From contig NC_088322.1 in the NCBI RefSeq assembly GCF_910592395.1, forward strand, positions 3,100,001 to 3,164,000: a DNA stretch of 64,000 bases. The letters are read 5' to 3'. The DNA comes from Lineus longissimus (lineage: Eukaryota; Nemertea; Pilidiophora; Heteronemertea; Lineidae). A program made the position numbers and the translations under genes. Positions 41,401-53,300 of the stretch are shown in pieces (positions within the stretch are counted from its first letter, which is position 1; each line of letters starts with the position of its first letter). The notes under the pieces are model-generated. The model was not told the origin of the DNA and did no database searches. It was given only the letters and a program-made list of their open reading frames with translations.

Positions 41401-44400
41401 CCAATTTCTTACCGATATCACCGCCTGGAGAAAGTGAGGCAACCATTGCCAAGCATAAGGTAAATTGTTTGTTTCCCATGCTTGATGACTGCCTAATTCT
41501 TCTACTTGGTGGATACTTGTAGCTTGTTTTCGTGCCCCTTGTGAAGGAGTACTCTTTGGATTTATACAGTTTTTGGAGCAAAAAAAGGAAAAAATTGATG
41601 TCTGCTGAATGATCTGTGTGTACAGGACTCACTGTGCTTAATACACACGTGTACATGTAGATGTAGAGCCGTGTGTAATCTTGCGCATAAGTACACCAGA
41701 CTTAGTGTTTTCGCTTGGATGGCGTCGAAAACGATCAATGAACATTTTGCAGGGCCGGTACGCTCGGAAACGCCGAGGCAGGCAGGTGAAAAATGTAAAG
41801 GCGACCAGCGTTCCCCTCAGAATGGTTTAGGAAGTCTGGAAATGAAATCTACCCGTAGAGAACACGATACAGGCGAGCATGACTTGGATGACTTGCGTGA
41901 CTCTAACCTCATACAACAGCAATGGACTTGGCCCGGGACGCCGGGAATATGTCGCAAAACTGGTGAATAACTGTGATTTTTTGTTTCTACAGGAACATTG
42001 GCTCTATGAACACCAATTTCAGTCCCTGATAAAAGATTTCGGTACTTTAGGTAGCCCTGTGAGTGACCATGGACGATCTGGAATGAATGACAAGGTACTC
42101 TTGAAGGGGAGACCGTATGGGGGCTCAGCTATTTTATGGAACTCAGGGGTTAGGGCACGGGTCACCCCGGTTGTTTTTGATTGCGCCACTCGCAGGGTGT
42201 GTGCGGTATCGGTGAACTTTGAATCGATAAATGGCGATATTTTGTTAATCAGTGTGTATATGCCAGTTGATAATGCTGCTGAGGCGCAGGTCTATCGCGA
42301 TGTTCTAAATGAATTGGTACAATTGATGGAATCTGTTAACTGTAAATATGTGATTCTTGGTGGTGACTTGAACACAGTTTTTACTCGTGTGAACTCGGCA
42401 AACACGACACAGTTACAACAGTTTATGAGGGCCGAATCATTTCGATGTGGTCTACAGTCTCTGAAGGCCCAAGTTGACTACACTTTTGAAAGTAAGATAA
42501 CTGGTGCTAGGTCACTAGTAGATCATTTTCTTATGCCAGAGCACATGATGGATCTCATCACTTCATATTCTGTATCACATTCTGTAGATAATTTTTCAGA
42601 CCATTCGTGTCTCCATATTTCATACAAATTTCCCACGAGGGCTGGGTTTGGTCCGGTGGATAAGTTGGACGAGGACAATTCTGAGCCTCAATTAGGTCGA
42701 GATTTGACGAATACAGGCAGGTTATGCTGGGAGAAAAGTAATCCAGAGAACTTGATAGAATATGGAAATGAGCTTGATGGTTTGCTATCAAACATAAATG
42801 TTCCGTTAAATGCTATGCGGTGTAATGATCGATTGTGTCGGGACCATTTTAATGAAATTGATTCTTTTCATGATGACATTGTTAATGCCCGTCTGTTGGC
42901 TGGTGATAGATGTATACCAAAGAATGAGCGGGGATACGGTCGGAATCATAATGGCACTGCTGGATGGAACGATGAAGTTAGGCATTTGTGACCCACTCTA
43001 TGATAACCCGGCTAAAGTCGCCAGACAGAATGCCAAGAAATAGGCCTATAAACCTGACAAAGTGCTAAAAATAACACATTTAGGTCAATTATTTTTATTT
43101 TTAAAATGAAGTATAAATGCTATCAAGTTTCTGATTGAGCAGTCCCTTTTTGTAAAAAACTATCATAGAATATGAAAAAAAAGAATTTATTGACTCCAGT
43201 TCTTTTCAATTATTGGTAAAATTTGGCCCCAAGCGTCGATTTCCAACCCCCAGTGGCTCTGCATCAGATGCGGAAACCTACACTGGTTTTGGTGTCATTC
43301 GGTTCAGGAACTTCTTTTCTTTCATTGAATGCTTTGCAGACCTTGTATCGCTCCGCTCATAGTTATTATCACCACTTCCAGGAAGGCAACGAAAATATGC
43401 GACTTTAGCCGGGGTGAAATTCCTGTGTCAATTTCTCCAGATCCTGACCTAAATTCCAGGAACTGATCATTGTTTATGTTAGATTAACATTCGGTGATAC
43501 TGTCTATGCCGCTGTTCTAATTTTAAACGCCTGTAATTCATCAAAACAATTCATTGTTTGGACACAAGAATGAAGCGTTTTCATCTCGTCTAAAATCCAA
43601 GATGGCGGCGCCCATGAATCTCGAAGAGCAGAAAGTTGCAAGGTGTTTAAACAGCCTGTGTGCCATCAATCTTGGTGGAATAGCATCGAATGATGACTTA
43701 ACTGGACTAATAGAAGATTATTTCTTCAATGGTGACACTGAGGAAGACGACGATGCTTTATTTGACGAGTCGGACGAGGAATTTGAAGGTAAATTTTCGT
43801 CATGTACATTATGTACAGTCAATGTACACAAGTCAGCAATTATCGTTGAGAGGTTTGTCCAGACCCTATAAAACCTCACGTTTTGGTTAGTTTCCACAAT
43901 CAATTTTGGAATTGCTTTATTTGGCCCTTTATTTTACATCCCTAGTAAAGAAAGAAAACCAAATCTATTAGTAATTTCACCAAAATAGTGGTAATCATGG
44001 TCCACCAGTCGTCACTAGTTTTATTGCTAGTGTGTTTCGGTCGTCGCATCGTCACGTTGAAGAAATGCAATGTCAAATACTACAGCTAAAGGGCATAACG
44101 CCCGCCTGTGCCTGCGGTGATAAAAAGTAAGTAGTGTCATACATGAGAGGATTAAAATAATAAAGTGGCTTTCTTATTTTTCCAGTCAATGACCAAGCCG
44201 ATGATGAAGACAAGCCGATTCTCGTGATTGAGCCACAAGCAGCAGCCCTCTCGACTCTTAGACAAGATGAAGCAGTAAATACTGTGTTTGCTGAAAATGG
44301 TGGCAAGCATGACACGAAACTGGATATCAGGTTTTCCTGCAGCTGCAAGTTATTCAACGGGCAGAAATGTTCATTGCATTTCAAAGAGGAGGAACTTCCG

Positions 44401-47400
44401 TCTTTGCGTATGAGGCATCTTGAGATGGACAATACACATTTAGACTTGGTTATCCTAGCCCAAATAGGTAGCCATATTCACCGCGGGGAAGAGACTGTTA
44501 AAACGAAGAAAAAAGAGCAAGCAGGTCGGAAAAGAAATCGCCTGGACTATTTTCATGAGGGGCAAAAAATTTGTCGTGACACTTTCATGTACATCCACGC
44601 AATTTTCAAAGATCGTCTCGGCGCCTTGGTTAAACATTATGTGGACAATGGTGTCACTCCCAGGTTGCATGGCAATAAGGGAAAGTTGCCAAAGCATGCC
44701 CTCTCAGTTGAGGACATTGAGCGTGTTGTGACTTTTATTCATAACTATGCTGAGGAACATGCATTGCTACTCCCAGGGCGGATTCCTGGGTACAAGAGGG
44801 ATGACCTGCAGCTCCTCCCATCTTCAGTGAGCAAGGCCGATATCCATAAGCTGTATTCGAGATCGTGTGAGGTGGCTGACAATCGGGGAGTAAGTGAATG
44901 CACCTTCAATCGTCTCAGGCAGCAGTACGTTCCCACTGTCCTGCCAATGAAACCAATGTCGGATCTTTGCTGGACATGTCAACAAAACAGTGCCCTTATC
45001 CTCAAGGCATCGAAGAGAGAGATTGTTGACAAGACCGATGCCCTGAAAAAAGCAGAGAAACATCTTCTTCAAGCCACTACAGAACGGTCCTTCTACAACT
45101 CAGAAGTCCAGGGTTGTCGTGATGTGCTTAAGGAACACAACATCACTGAGCTGAGAAAACCTGGAAATGCTGTACCAAACTGTGCTAATGATTTCAAGGT
45201 GGGTGTTTTTCTCATGCTTTCATGATAATTGTTTCATTTTCATAAGGCACATTCAAAAAGCATTTTAGCAGCATAGACATGATAGATTGATAAAACTACA
45301 AATAACTCATTCTGGTGCTCTGATGAAGCTTCTTTACATTAATTGGCCTCATACTCTGATGACTCATCATTATGAACTAGCTAATGATAATAATGATAAT
45401 GATAGTTGCATGTAAGTACAAGTTTGTTCACTTCTTTTCAGGTCCATTACAGCTTCGACTTCGCACAACAGCTACATTACCCCCATGACCCGATGCAGCC
45501 ATGGCCTATCTTTTTCAAGACGCCTCGAAAGTGCGGTGTATTCGGAATGGTGACAGAAGGACTTCCACAAATGGTGATCTTTCTCTTGGATGAAGCTACG
45601 ATTGTAACCAAAGGTGCGAACTGTGTCATCAGCCTTCTGGATTACTTCTTTGACAATTACGGGCTGAAGGAAGCAGAGCTTCATTTGCATGCAGACAACT
45701 GTTCGGGCCAAAACAAGAACAATGCAATGGTGCAATATCTTACTTGGAGGGTGATCACGGGCCAACATGAGAAAATCACTCTCTCATTCATGCTGGCAGG
45801 ACATACAAAGTTTGCCCCCGATTCAATGTTTGGTCTATTCAAGCGGAAGTACCGTAAAACAAAGTGGATTGCTTGAATAACATTGAAGAGGTTGTTCGTG
45901 CCGCATCTCCCGCTGGTGTCCTCATCCCCCAAAGCTGTGGCGATGAGGCTGGGAGTGTAATTGTTCCAATGTACAATTGGTACACCTACTTGTCTGATTA
46001 TTTCAGGAAGCTCCCATCAATCAAGCCACTCCATCACATTGAGTGTAGGCGTGATGGGAGTGTCATTTGCAAGGAGATGTCGGAGTCTCAACCAGTTACA
46101 CACCGTATTCTCAAAGTTGATGCCACTGATGTGCCTCACGCTAAAGCACCTGTTATTATTCCAGCTGGTCTCAGTGATCAGCGCAAGGCATACTTGCACA
46201 AGGAAATTCGGGAATTTGTGGCAGAAGAATTCCAGGACTTGGTGTGCCCAGACCCAAATATTCTGCCTACTGTACCCGTACCCGAAGAGGATATGGATGA
46301 AAACGAAAATGTTGTTGCTGCTGCACCAGCTCCTGCTCGTGGAGTTGGAAGAGCAAGGAAAACCCCAAGAGGGCGTGCAAAACGTGTGCGACTGAACTGA
46401 ATAAAACGATGAATAGACATTTTGATTGAATGAATATTTCATGATTGCATTAATGTCATACTCTTTTTATTTCGTGGTCAGCATTATTAAAAAAGTATTA
46501 AACTCATGGAAAAATGTTTTAGAGGCTCAATTGATAGTTCAAAACAAAGATGCAATGCTTAAATCATCAATCAATGAAATGTGCTTTTTATTGCATTAAG
46601 CTTTGAAGACAAAAAGAATATTTTGAATTCAAAAAATTTTGATTTTGAAAAAAAAATAATTTTCAATTGACTTTTTATGATTATTTATATTTTTTCTTCT
46701 TAAACTATAGTAAAGAAAAAAATGACCAAGAAATAAAGAGAGTATAGGCTAATTAGCAATCTGATCTCTTCAACAAAGCTACATGTAGAAAAGTAAGGGG
46801 CTATTTAAATACATGAAGGCCTGAGGCCGCCAACAACGTAAGGCCATAATTGGTGGTCATCGTGATATTATGTAACAAGAGGCAACTAAAATGTTATGTA
46901 ACTTGATAGTACTTGGATATTTTTGCTTTAAAAATGTTTATACTGATATTTCTCAAAATAAAGTTCATATGAAGACATCTTATTTGTAATTATTGGTTTT
47001 CAAAAGTGCTAGTGTCCTACCCTCCCCACCCCCTGGCCGAACCTCATTTTTCGGCTTCCTTGTTCCAAGACGCCATGGTAATCCCATCACATCCCAAAAA
47101 GAACTAGAATTTTCCCATGCCCATGGCATATATCACTGGAAAGCTGAAAGTTAACCCTTTATTTTGATGCATGCCACAACCATGGGAGAATTCTGGTTCA
47201 AAAGCTATCTGGTGTCAAAGACATAGTGACTTTTAACAGCCAGATTTCTCAAAATCATGAGATATTTGGCCGGACATTACCAAAATCTTTGACAGGCCAT
47301 AACTTCGTCAGCTTTTGAGATATCAGGGTGCCCTTTTCACAGAATATTCCTTATTGCATGTTGATTCAATAATGTATCAAACAGACGATCATGAAATTAA

Positions 47401-50033
47401 GACTTTAGCTGGGTTTTCACAGAGTGGGTCACATTTAAGAGATACAGCTATGTTCTGGCACAACCTGTGGAAGGACAATGGAAGACCTAGAGATGGGTAC
47501 GTTGCTGATATCCGCAGGCGTACGCGCGCTGGTTATCACCTAGCGGTGCGTAAGACAAAGAGAGATAGGAATAAGGTATCAGCTAATAAACTGGCCAGTG
47601 CTTTGAGCGACAAAAAACCTGCTGATTTTTGGAGTGAGGTTAAAAGGGTCAAAGGGAAAAATGCCGAGAATCCCAATAGTATGGATGGAATTACTGGACG
47701 GGATAAAATTTGCAACCTTTTCAAACACAAATTCTCAACTCTTCACAATTCTGTTCCCTATCAAGAAAATGATCTATTAGCTTTTAATGAAAAATGTCAG
47801 GAAGGAATCACCCAAGCGTGCCAAGTTGGGACTTGTAGATATGCGCATCATATTTCTGTTGAAGACATTACACTGGGTATCGGTCGTCTGAAGGCTGGCA
47901 AGAACGATGATACTCCCTGCCTTATGTCCAATCATTATATAAATGGTAGTCGTCTGCTCAGGGTATACTTGTCGTTCCTGTTGAATATGATGTTTGACCA
48001 TGGCTGTGTACCTGGCGCCATATCCAGGTCCACCATTGTACCAATCCCCAAGGACGGTCGAAAGTCATTGACCAATTCTGAGAACTATCGGGGTATAGCG
48101 TTGAGCAGTATCATTGGAAAGATCCTAGATTATGTTATATTACACAAGTATGGTGACTCTCTTATATCTAGTGACGAACAGTTTGGATTCAAAAAAGGGT
48201 CATCGACAACAACATGTGGTTTTGTGGTAGAGGAAGTGATTCAGTACTATGTTGAAAGTGATACACCCGTGTTCTGTGTTATGTTGGATGCCAGTAAGGC
48301 GTTTGATTGTGTTAATTTCACAAAGCTATTTAATGTTCTCTTAAAGAATGGTGTTTGCCCACTGGTGGCCCGGCTTCTAGCTTCGATATACACGACGCAA
48401 AAAATGCGTGTGAGATGGGGAGTGTATACTTCAGATGTTTTCAGTGTTTCCAATGGTGTCAAGCAGGGTGGGGTTCTTTCCCCGATCCTGTTCAATCTGT
48501 ACCTGGACGAACTGCTCGTTAGTCTTAAGAATTCCAAACTTGGGTGTCACATAGGGCATTTGTTTTGTGCTGCTTTCGCTTATGCAGATGATGTTATCAT
48601 TTTATCACCATCTCTCCTTGCGCTACGGAAACTTTTAGATGTATGCAATGATTTTTCAATGCAGTTTAAAGTTAGGTTTAATGCGGCGAAAAGCAGACTA
48701 TTAGTGTTTGGAATGCGGGATGTTGCCGGTATTGTGGTTCAGTTTAGTGGTGTGGTTCTTAAACCCAGTGTATCGGAGATTCACCTGGGCATACCAATCG
48801 GGCCAGAATCAAATAGGATACGAATTGAGTCAAGTGTGAACGATTTGTACAAGAAAACAAATATTTTATTATCCCAATTCGGTCATGCCTCAGCAATGGT
48901 TAAATACTCTTTATTTAAAAGCTACTGTACCTCTTTTTATGGATGCTCACTGTGGGATTTGTCAAAGCCCACCATCGATAATGTATATGTGGCTTGGCGA
49001 AAATGCATTCGACGTACCATGGACATTCCACGACGGACACACAATGTTTTACTGCCTCATATTATAGGTGACTGTACAATCCAGAGTTTGTTAGAACGCA
49101 GGGTCGTGAACTTTTATCATATGATGGAAAGGTCTAGCAGTGTTGTTGTTAGAATGTGCTTACAGCTGGCAGTACACGGGAGTAGATCCTCGTTCAGCGG
49201 CAGCCTTAAGCACATATGTCACAAATATAACGTTAGTAGGTTTCATTTACCCGCTCTAAATGTAGACGATATGGAAATCAATGATGATGTTATAGTTCAA
49301 CAAAGGGGGGCTTTTATTAAGGATTTACTTGAGATGAGGGACTCGGGAGATGACCAACTCAATTTTTATGAAATAAGTGACATGATAGAAATGCTGTGTG
49401 TGAACTGAGAAAGTCTGTCATGTTAATTACTCAAAGATGCAGGGACATTAGTAGAATGTCCAATTAAGTATATTGTACATTGCTTTGTCTGTATTCAGTG
49501 TAATGTTCTTTTCTGTATTTTCAAATTGTACTAGATTTCTTCAGTACGAATAAACATATATATATATATATATATCAACTTTTCAGACTGTGGCTTGGCA
49601 TTTGCTGGTGGCCATCTTTGGTCTCATGACCCCCTCAGTGTTGGATTTGTTTACTTTACAACCCCCCCTCCCCCCTCCCCACACACGCATAGTGATTTCT
49701 TGAATTGGATGGTGTTATTGCCGGAAATTTAAAACAACCATTTATGATGCCTACCAGATGTCACGGAGGATGGACTGTTGGGGTTGCAATTTGATGATAC
49801 TGCATCCCATAGGCATTAATTGCACACAGATAAAGTCAATGCAATAAACTAAAGCTGCTGCATTTATGTTCCAGGAATGGATGAAGGTAGAGGCGACTAA
49901 AAAGAACATGGATCAAACGAAGATGAAGGTGTTGATGGACCGTACATTTGCGGATCGTCGGAGGCTTGTTGTAACTGCAAGGAGGATCGGACAACTCAAT
50001 TGCCGTATGCAAATTAGGGTCAAGGTCATGTAA
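38421..50033 (+). CDS. PB1-like/SAMD3-like protein, five exons, 8.4-kb last intron
   Basis: Exons 38,421-38,869; 40,233-40,397; 40,869-40,950; 41,232-41,459; 49,875-50,033, all with consensus GT-AG sites and agreeing phases. Exon 1 encodes a ubiquitin/PB1-like fold candidate (D-I-I-T-V-H-V-T-C-G-G-L-K-K-L-V). Exons 2-4 match the SAMD3-like pattern (Y-R-V-P-K-E-Q-L-S-K-K-L-R-K-H-L, Y-P-G-S-K-K-K-D-I-A, Y-F-R-N-A-H-Y). Exon 5 gives L-M-D-R-T-F-A-D-R-R-R and stops at 50,031-50,033. No stop or frameshift is seen. It is related in style to the gene at the start of the window. The function is unknown; it lies inside the giant transposon, either as cargo or as part of its own gene set. Confidence 0.65.
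39827..39985. repeat. 100-bp tandem duplication with TGACGTCA in each copy
   Basis: GCAAATTGACTG-TCTTCACTGG ... GATGACGTCATCAACAC occurs at about 39,827-39,883 and 39,927-39,987, offset by 100 bp. Each copy has a full CRE palindrome (39,869-39,876 and 39,973-39,980). It lies in intron 1 of the PB1/SAMD3-like gene and could be an enhancer or a minisatellite seed. Confidence 0.7.
42988..47432 (+). mobile_element. 4.4-kb DNA transposon with DUF7869-type transposase
   Basis: The terminal repeats start GTGACCCACTCT and match over 32 bp with three differences (continuing AACCC and GCTAAAGTC). They are flanked by the 4-bp duplication ATTT (42,984-42,987 and 47,433-47,436). It carries one three-exon gene. 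I cannot assign it to a named superfamily with confidence; the 4-bp duplication and the DUF7869-like core are the best handles. Confidence 0.88.
43602..46400 (+). pseudogene. DUF7869-like transposase gene, three exons, one frameshift
   Basis: Exons 43,602-43,788; 44,186-45,198; 45,442-46,400, phases consistent. Exon 1 is acidic. Exon 2 has a cysteine/histidine cluster (F-S-C-S-C-K-L-F ... C-S-L-H-F), a basic linker and C-W-T-C-Q-Q-N. Exon 3 carries the hallmark H-A-D-N-C-S-G-Q-N-K-N-N and L-A-G-H-T-K-F-A-P-D, a likely RNase H-like nuclease core whose Asp is in the first motif. A one-base loss near 45,862 (K-T-K-W to K-T-K-V-D-C-L) changes frame; the tail then reads to 46,400 with an alanine/arginine-rich end. 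Otherwise intact, so the element is probably young. Confidence 0.78.
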
Positions 50034-50395
50034 ATAGAGCCACGTGGTTAAACATCAATAAAAATATGCATTTTAAAACGTTGTTTTATCAATGATAACT
50101 CACATTTTTTAATGATTTGATACTTTTATGTCTTTAAATGTGGTCTAATTGAAATAAAATGCGACAGTAACACAATATTCGTACTGAATTCATAGCAGTC
50201 TGGGAGCCGATAGTTGGGTTTACTAAATGTTGTGCTTCAACAGTGTGCATTGTAGGCACGGGGCCGAGGCTGTTTATTGTCATTTGCGTAGGGGTTTTTT
50301 AAAAATGGATGGTTCCTTCGTGTTCAGTATAAAATTTCATGAAAGAAACGCTCTAAAATCCCCTAAAATTCCCAAGATTTTTTGAGTTTCTCGCG

Positions 50396-53300
50396 ATGGA
50401 AGGTGACCCTAAAAAGGGCAGTTCTCGAAGAACTTTGGCTAGTGTTTTTAGTGCTGCGAAGCAAGAGAAAGACATAAATCTACACCTTGGACTTGGGATC
50501 GGGCCTGGTCATGATGGCAATGGTGCCAATAGGCCTTCTACATCAACATGTAGCGTGTCCAGTGCCAGGCCTAGTGATATTGGTGATGAAGTGGGAACAC
50601 CTACCAAGCGGATGAGGACATTACCAACCCCTTACTCACCTTCGAAAACGTCTGCACAGATGGTAAGTTTGATGGTATGGGTCACAATCCCATATCATGA
50701 TATTATAGTGACTGCTATAGTTTAGACTAGGCCTACACGTACCGGCGCGGTACTATACGATACATGCTCCACCGCCTTATTAGACTCGGGCTTAGATCTG
50801 CAGTAGGCATAGGCCATACCTTTTGGCTGTATTACTAAAGCTCGTGTCAGTGCCAGCCAGGGCAGGTTGCTGTTGATGAATGGCCATCCATTAAAGCAGA
50901 CCTAGTTTTGAGTGTTGGTTGTGTAGGCTATATCCTATTGGCGTGGCTTGGCCGTAACTGGTGGATACAAACCAGTTCATTAATGCCTGGCCATTTTGGA
51001 CCGGTCTGTACTTGTCCTTAATTTGAAATTCCTTACATCAATACATGCCTGTTTCAGTTACATTCCATTTCTTTTTCAGACGGCCAGTAAAATTTTGCGT
51101 AGAAGTAAGGCACATTTTAGCCCTGTGAAGAAGACACCAGAGCCAGTTCTGTCCAGAGGAGTACTCGGTGAATGGTCCCAAGCAGAAATCACTGCCCTAG
51201 TTCAGTTCATTGCTCTGCACAGGTACGGTACCGTAACTATTTCAAGGAAAAGTGGGACAATTTGACATGCCTGAAATCACATTAGCAGGGTGATGTGAGA
51301 TTAGAGATTAAAGCCTATTCCACTGATTGAGTGCGGCTTTAATCGTCACTTCAGAATCCTCTGGCACTGTGTTTGGTGAAAAGGAACAAAACTGTTCATA
51401 TCAGAAAAGAGCTCTATATCAACTGTATCTTGTGTATCTTTCAAGGGACAGGCAAGCTAATCCTAATGCTGAATGGCCGATGATGAAAGCGGTACATCCT
51501 TACTGGACAGAGGCAGCAGAGTTCATCCACATGACAAGTAACTCAACCAGTTTACGTCAAGGTATAGCTATATATTCTTCTTACCTTGATATTCGTATCT
51601 GATGTTATTATCTGCTTAATTTTTTTTATATTATTAGTTTTGCCTGTCATACAATGGTAACAAAGCTAAGCAAGTTCCTAATTCTTCCCACTTACATGAC
51701 ATTTTAAAACACCATAGCGTCATTATTAAATTATTAAATTTGATTTCATTGCAGTGACTTGTTATTTGAAGGTAGGTTGGAGGATTGGTGAGCAAAGCAT
51801 TATGGTGACTGATGCACGCACTGTCTTCATCTGGGCTTTTTACACTGCTTATCTGTAATTTTGCTTTGTGGTCACGCCTTTCCATTTGTCAGCTGATGTC
51901 CATACGTCACATCCATTGCACATTAGTGAATATATCCAGTCCTGTCAGTCCTTTCCTTTTTGTGGTATCCTGCTTTTTGTGGTCATGGTGAAATGTTTGC
52001 ATCTCTCTTATTGCAATAGGTGTGGTGGTTGCTACTTGCTGCATATCTAATCTATGCTTTTCTTTATTTCAGTTTCTTTAGTGCATTGCTATTGGTGGTC
52101 TTTGCAAATGCAGCTCTTGATCATATGAAATGATTCCTTTACCTGTGGTGTTGTAAAGATATTGCACTTTTCAATTCTTTTTCCAGCTGGTGCAGTAAGA
52201 TCACGTATGCAAACTCTGAGGCGAGATTATGGTACAGTTGACAATGCCGAGGACAAGCTTGGGATTGGCATTGATGCATACATGGATGACGAGGAAACTC
52301 CTTCATTGACCCCTCCTCCCCTATCTCTTCCACCATCAATTACATTGGATCTGAACCACCTAACTGAGTGCCAGAAACAAGACCTGCTGAGGAGATTACT
52401 CCCTGGGATGTTGGAACAGTCGGCAGTGAATATCTTAAAAGACTTTGTGAAAGACATTCATCAAACGAATGCATGTACCCTTATAAAAGAGTGCTTCAAG
52501 TGTAAAGGTATTAACCAAATAGAGGTCCTGGACAATCTGCTTGGTCGTCATTTAAAGACTTTGAATGTCGGAAAAATTCCAGATAAAACAGATTCCATAA
52601 GTTTGTCTGTGACAGCTATGCAGAAGCTTGCAACACTGGGCAAGGAAAACCTTATCTACAAGTGGCCAAGATGCATTGCCTTGACTAGGCCAGAAAGCGA
52701 GGAGTCCCTGATGCCACTGCAAAGGATGCCATTTGGGTTGATAGAATATCAAATTGATTTCTTCAATGCCACCCATGTCAATCAGGTAGGTTATTATCAG
52801 TTAATTTTCATCTTTTAGTTATGATATTAATAGAAGAGTCTAAAATTGAGTTGTTCTTTAATACATGTACATGTTTGAATTATGCTGCTGCACAATTCCC
52901 TGTTGATCATAATCCTCATGTTTACTATTTCAGGTCAAGGAGTCTGTAGATTTCCGCTTATGGAGGGAGACCCTCGATGCTGAGCTAACACTCCGCCAAG
53001 AAAGGTTAGTCACTGGCCCAATGTGGAGCGGTTGCCCTACCTCGGATGTTCGAAATCCCATAAAGGTACATTAACATATTCTGCTTAAGATGTTGACACT
53101 TAGCATGCTCATGATGATTGACATTGTACTTAAGTCCTCATTCTGATTTTGACATCAATTATATGGCATGCCTAGTTTTTTATTGATATGGTGACTGATT
53201 TTTTTTCGTGCATTCTCTATCTAATAATCTAGTAAAAAACTTTCTAAATTCTTCCAGGCTCGAGTGAACCTTGCCTGTAGAAGCAAGCGCACCGTCTCCC

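Larger units (their letters stand above)
41879..49408 (+). pseudogene. LINE ORF2 (endonuclease and reverse transcriptase), split by a transposon
   Basis: Left part 41,879-42,987: N-S-N-G-L-G-P-G-R-R, L-Q-E-H-W (catalytic Glu), S-V-Y-M-P, G-G-D-L-N and F-S-D-H-S-C-L-H, i.e. a full apurinic-like endonuclease, ending N-D-E-V-R-H. Right part 47,433-49,408: R-T-R-A-G-Y-H, R-G-I-A-L-S-S-I-I-G-K, M-L-D-A-S-K-A-F-D-C-V-N, G-V-K-Q-G-G-V-L-S-P and F-A-Y-A-D-D (RT catalytic pair), then the thumb and a C-terminal region to TGA 49,406-49,408. The two halves join in phase across one ATTT. A frame change near 41,879 separates the short upstream ORF. Apart from the insertion it looks well preserved. Confidence 0.88.
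41663..49578 (+). mobile_element. LINE inside the last intron of the PB1/SAMD3-like gene
   Basis: It contains a short N-terminal reading frame (from ~41,719), an endonuclease, a reverse transcriptase and a 3' end with an (AT)n run at about 49,553-49,578. It is interrupted from 42,988 to 47,432 by a DNA transposon. Removing that leaves a LINE of about 3.5 kb. The 5' boundary is approximate and I could not find the target duplication. Confidence 0.8.
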
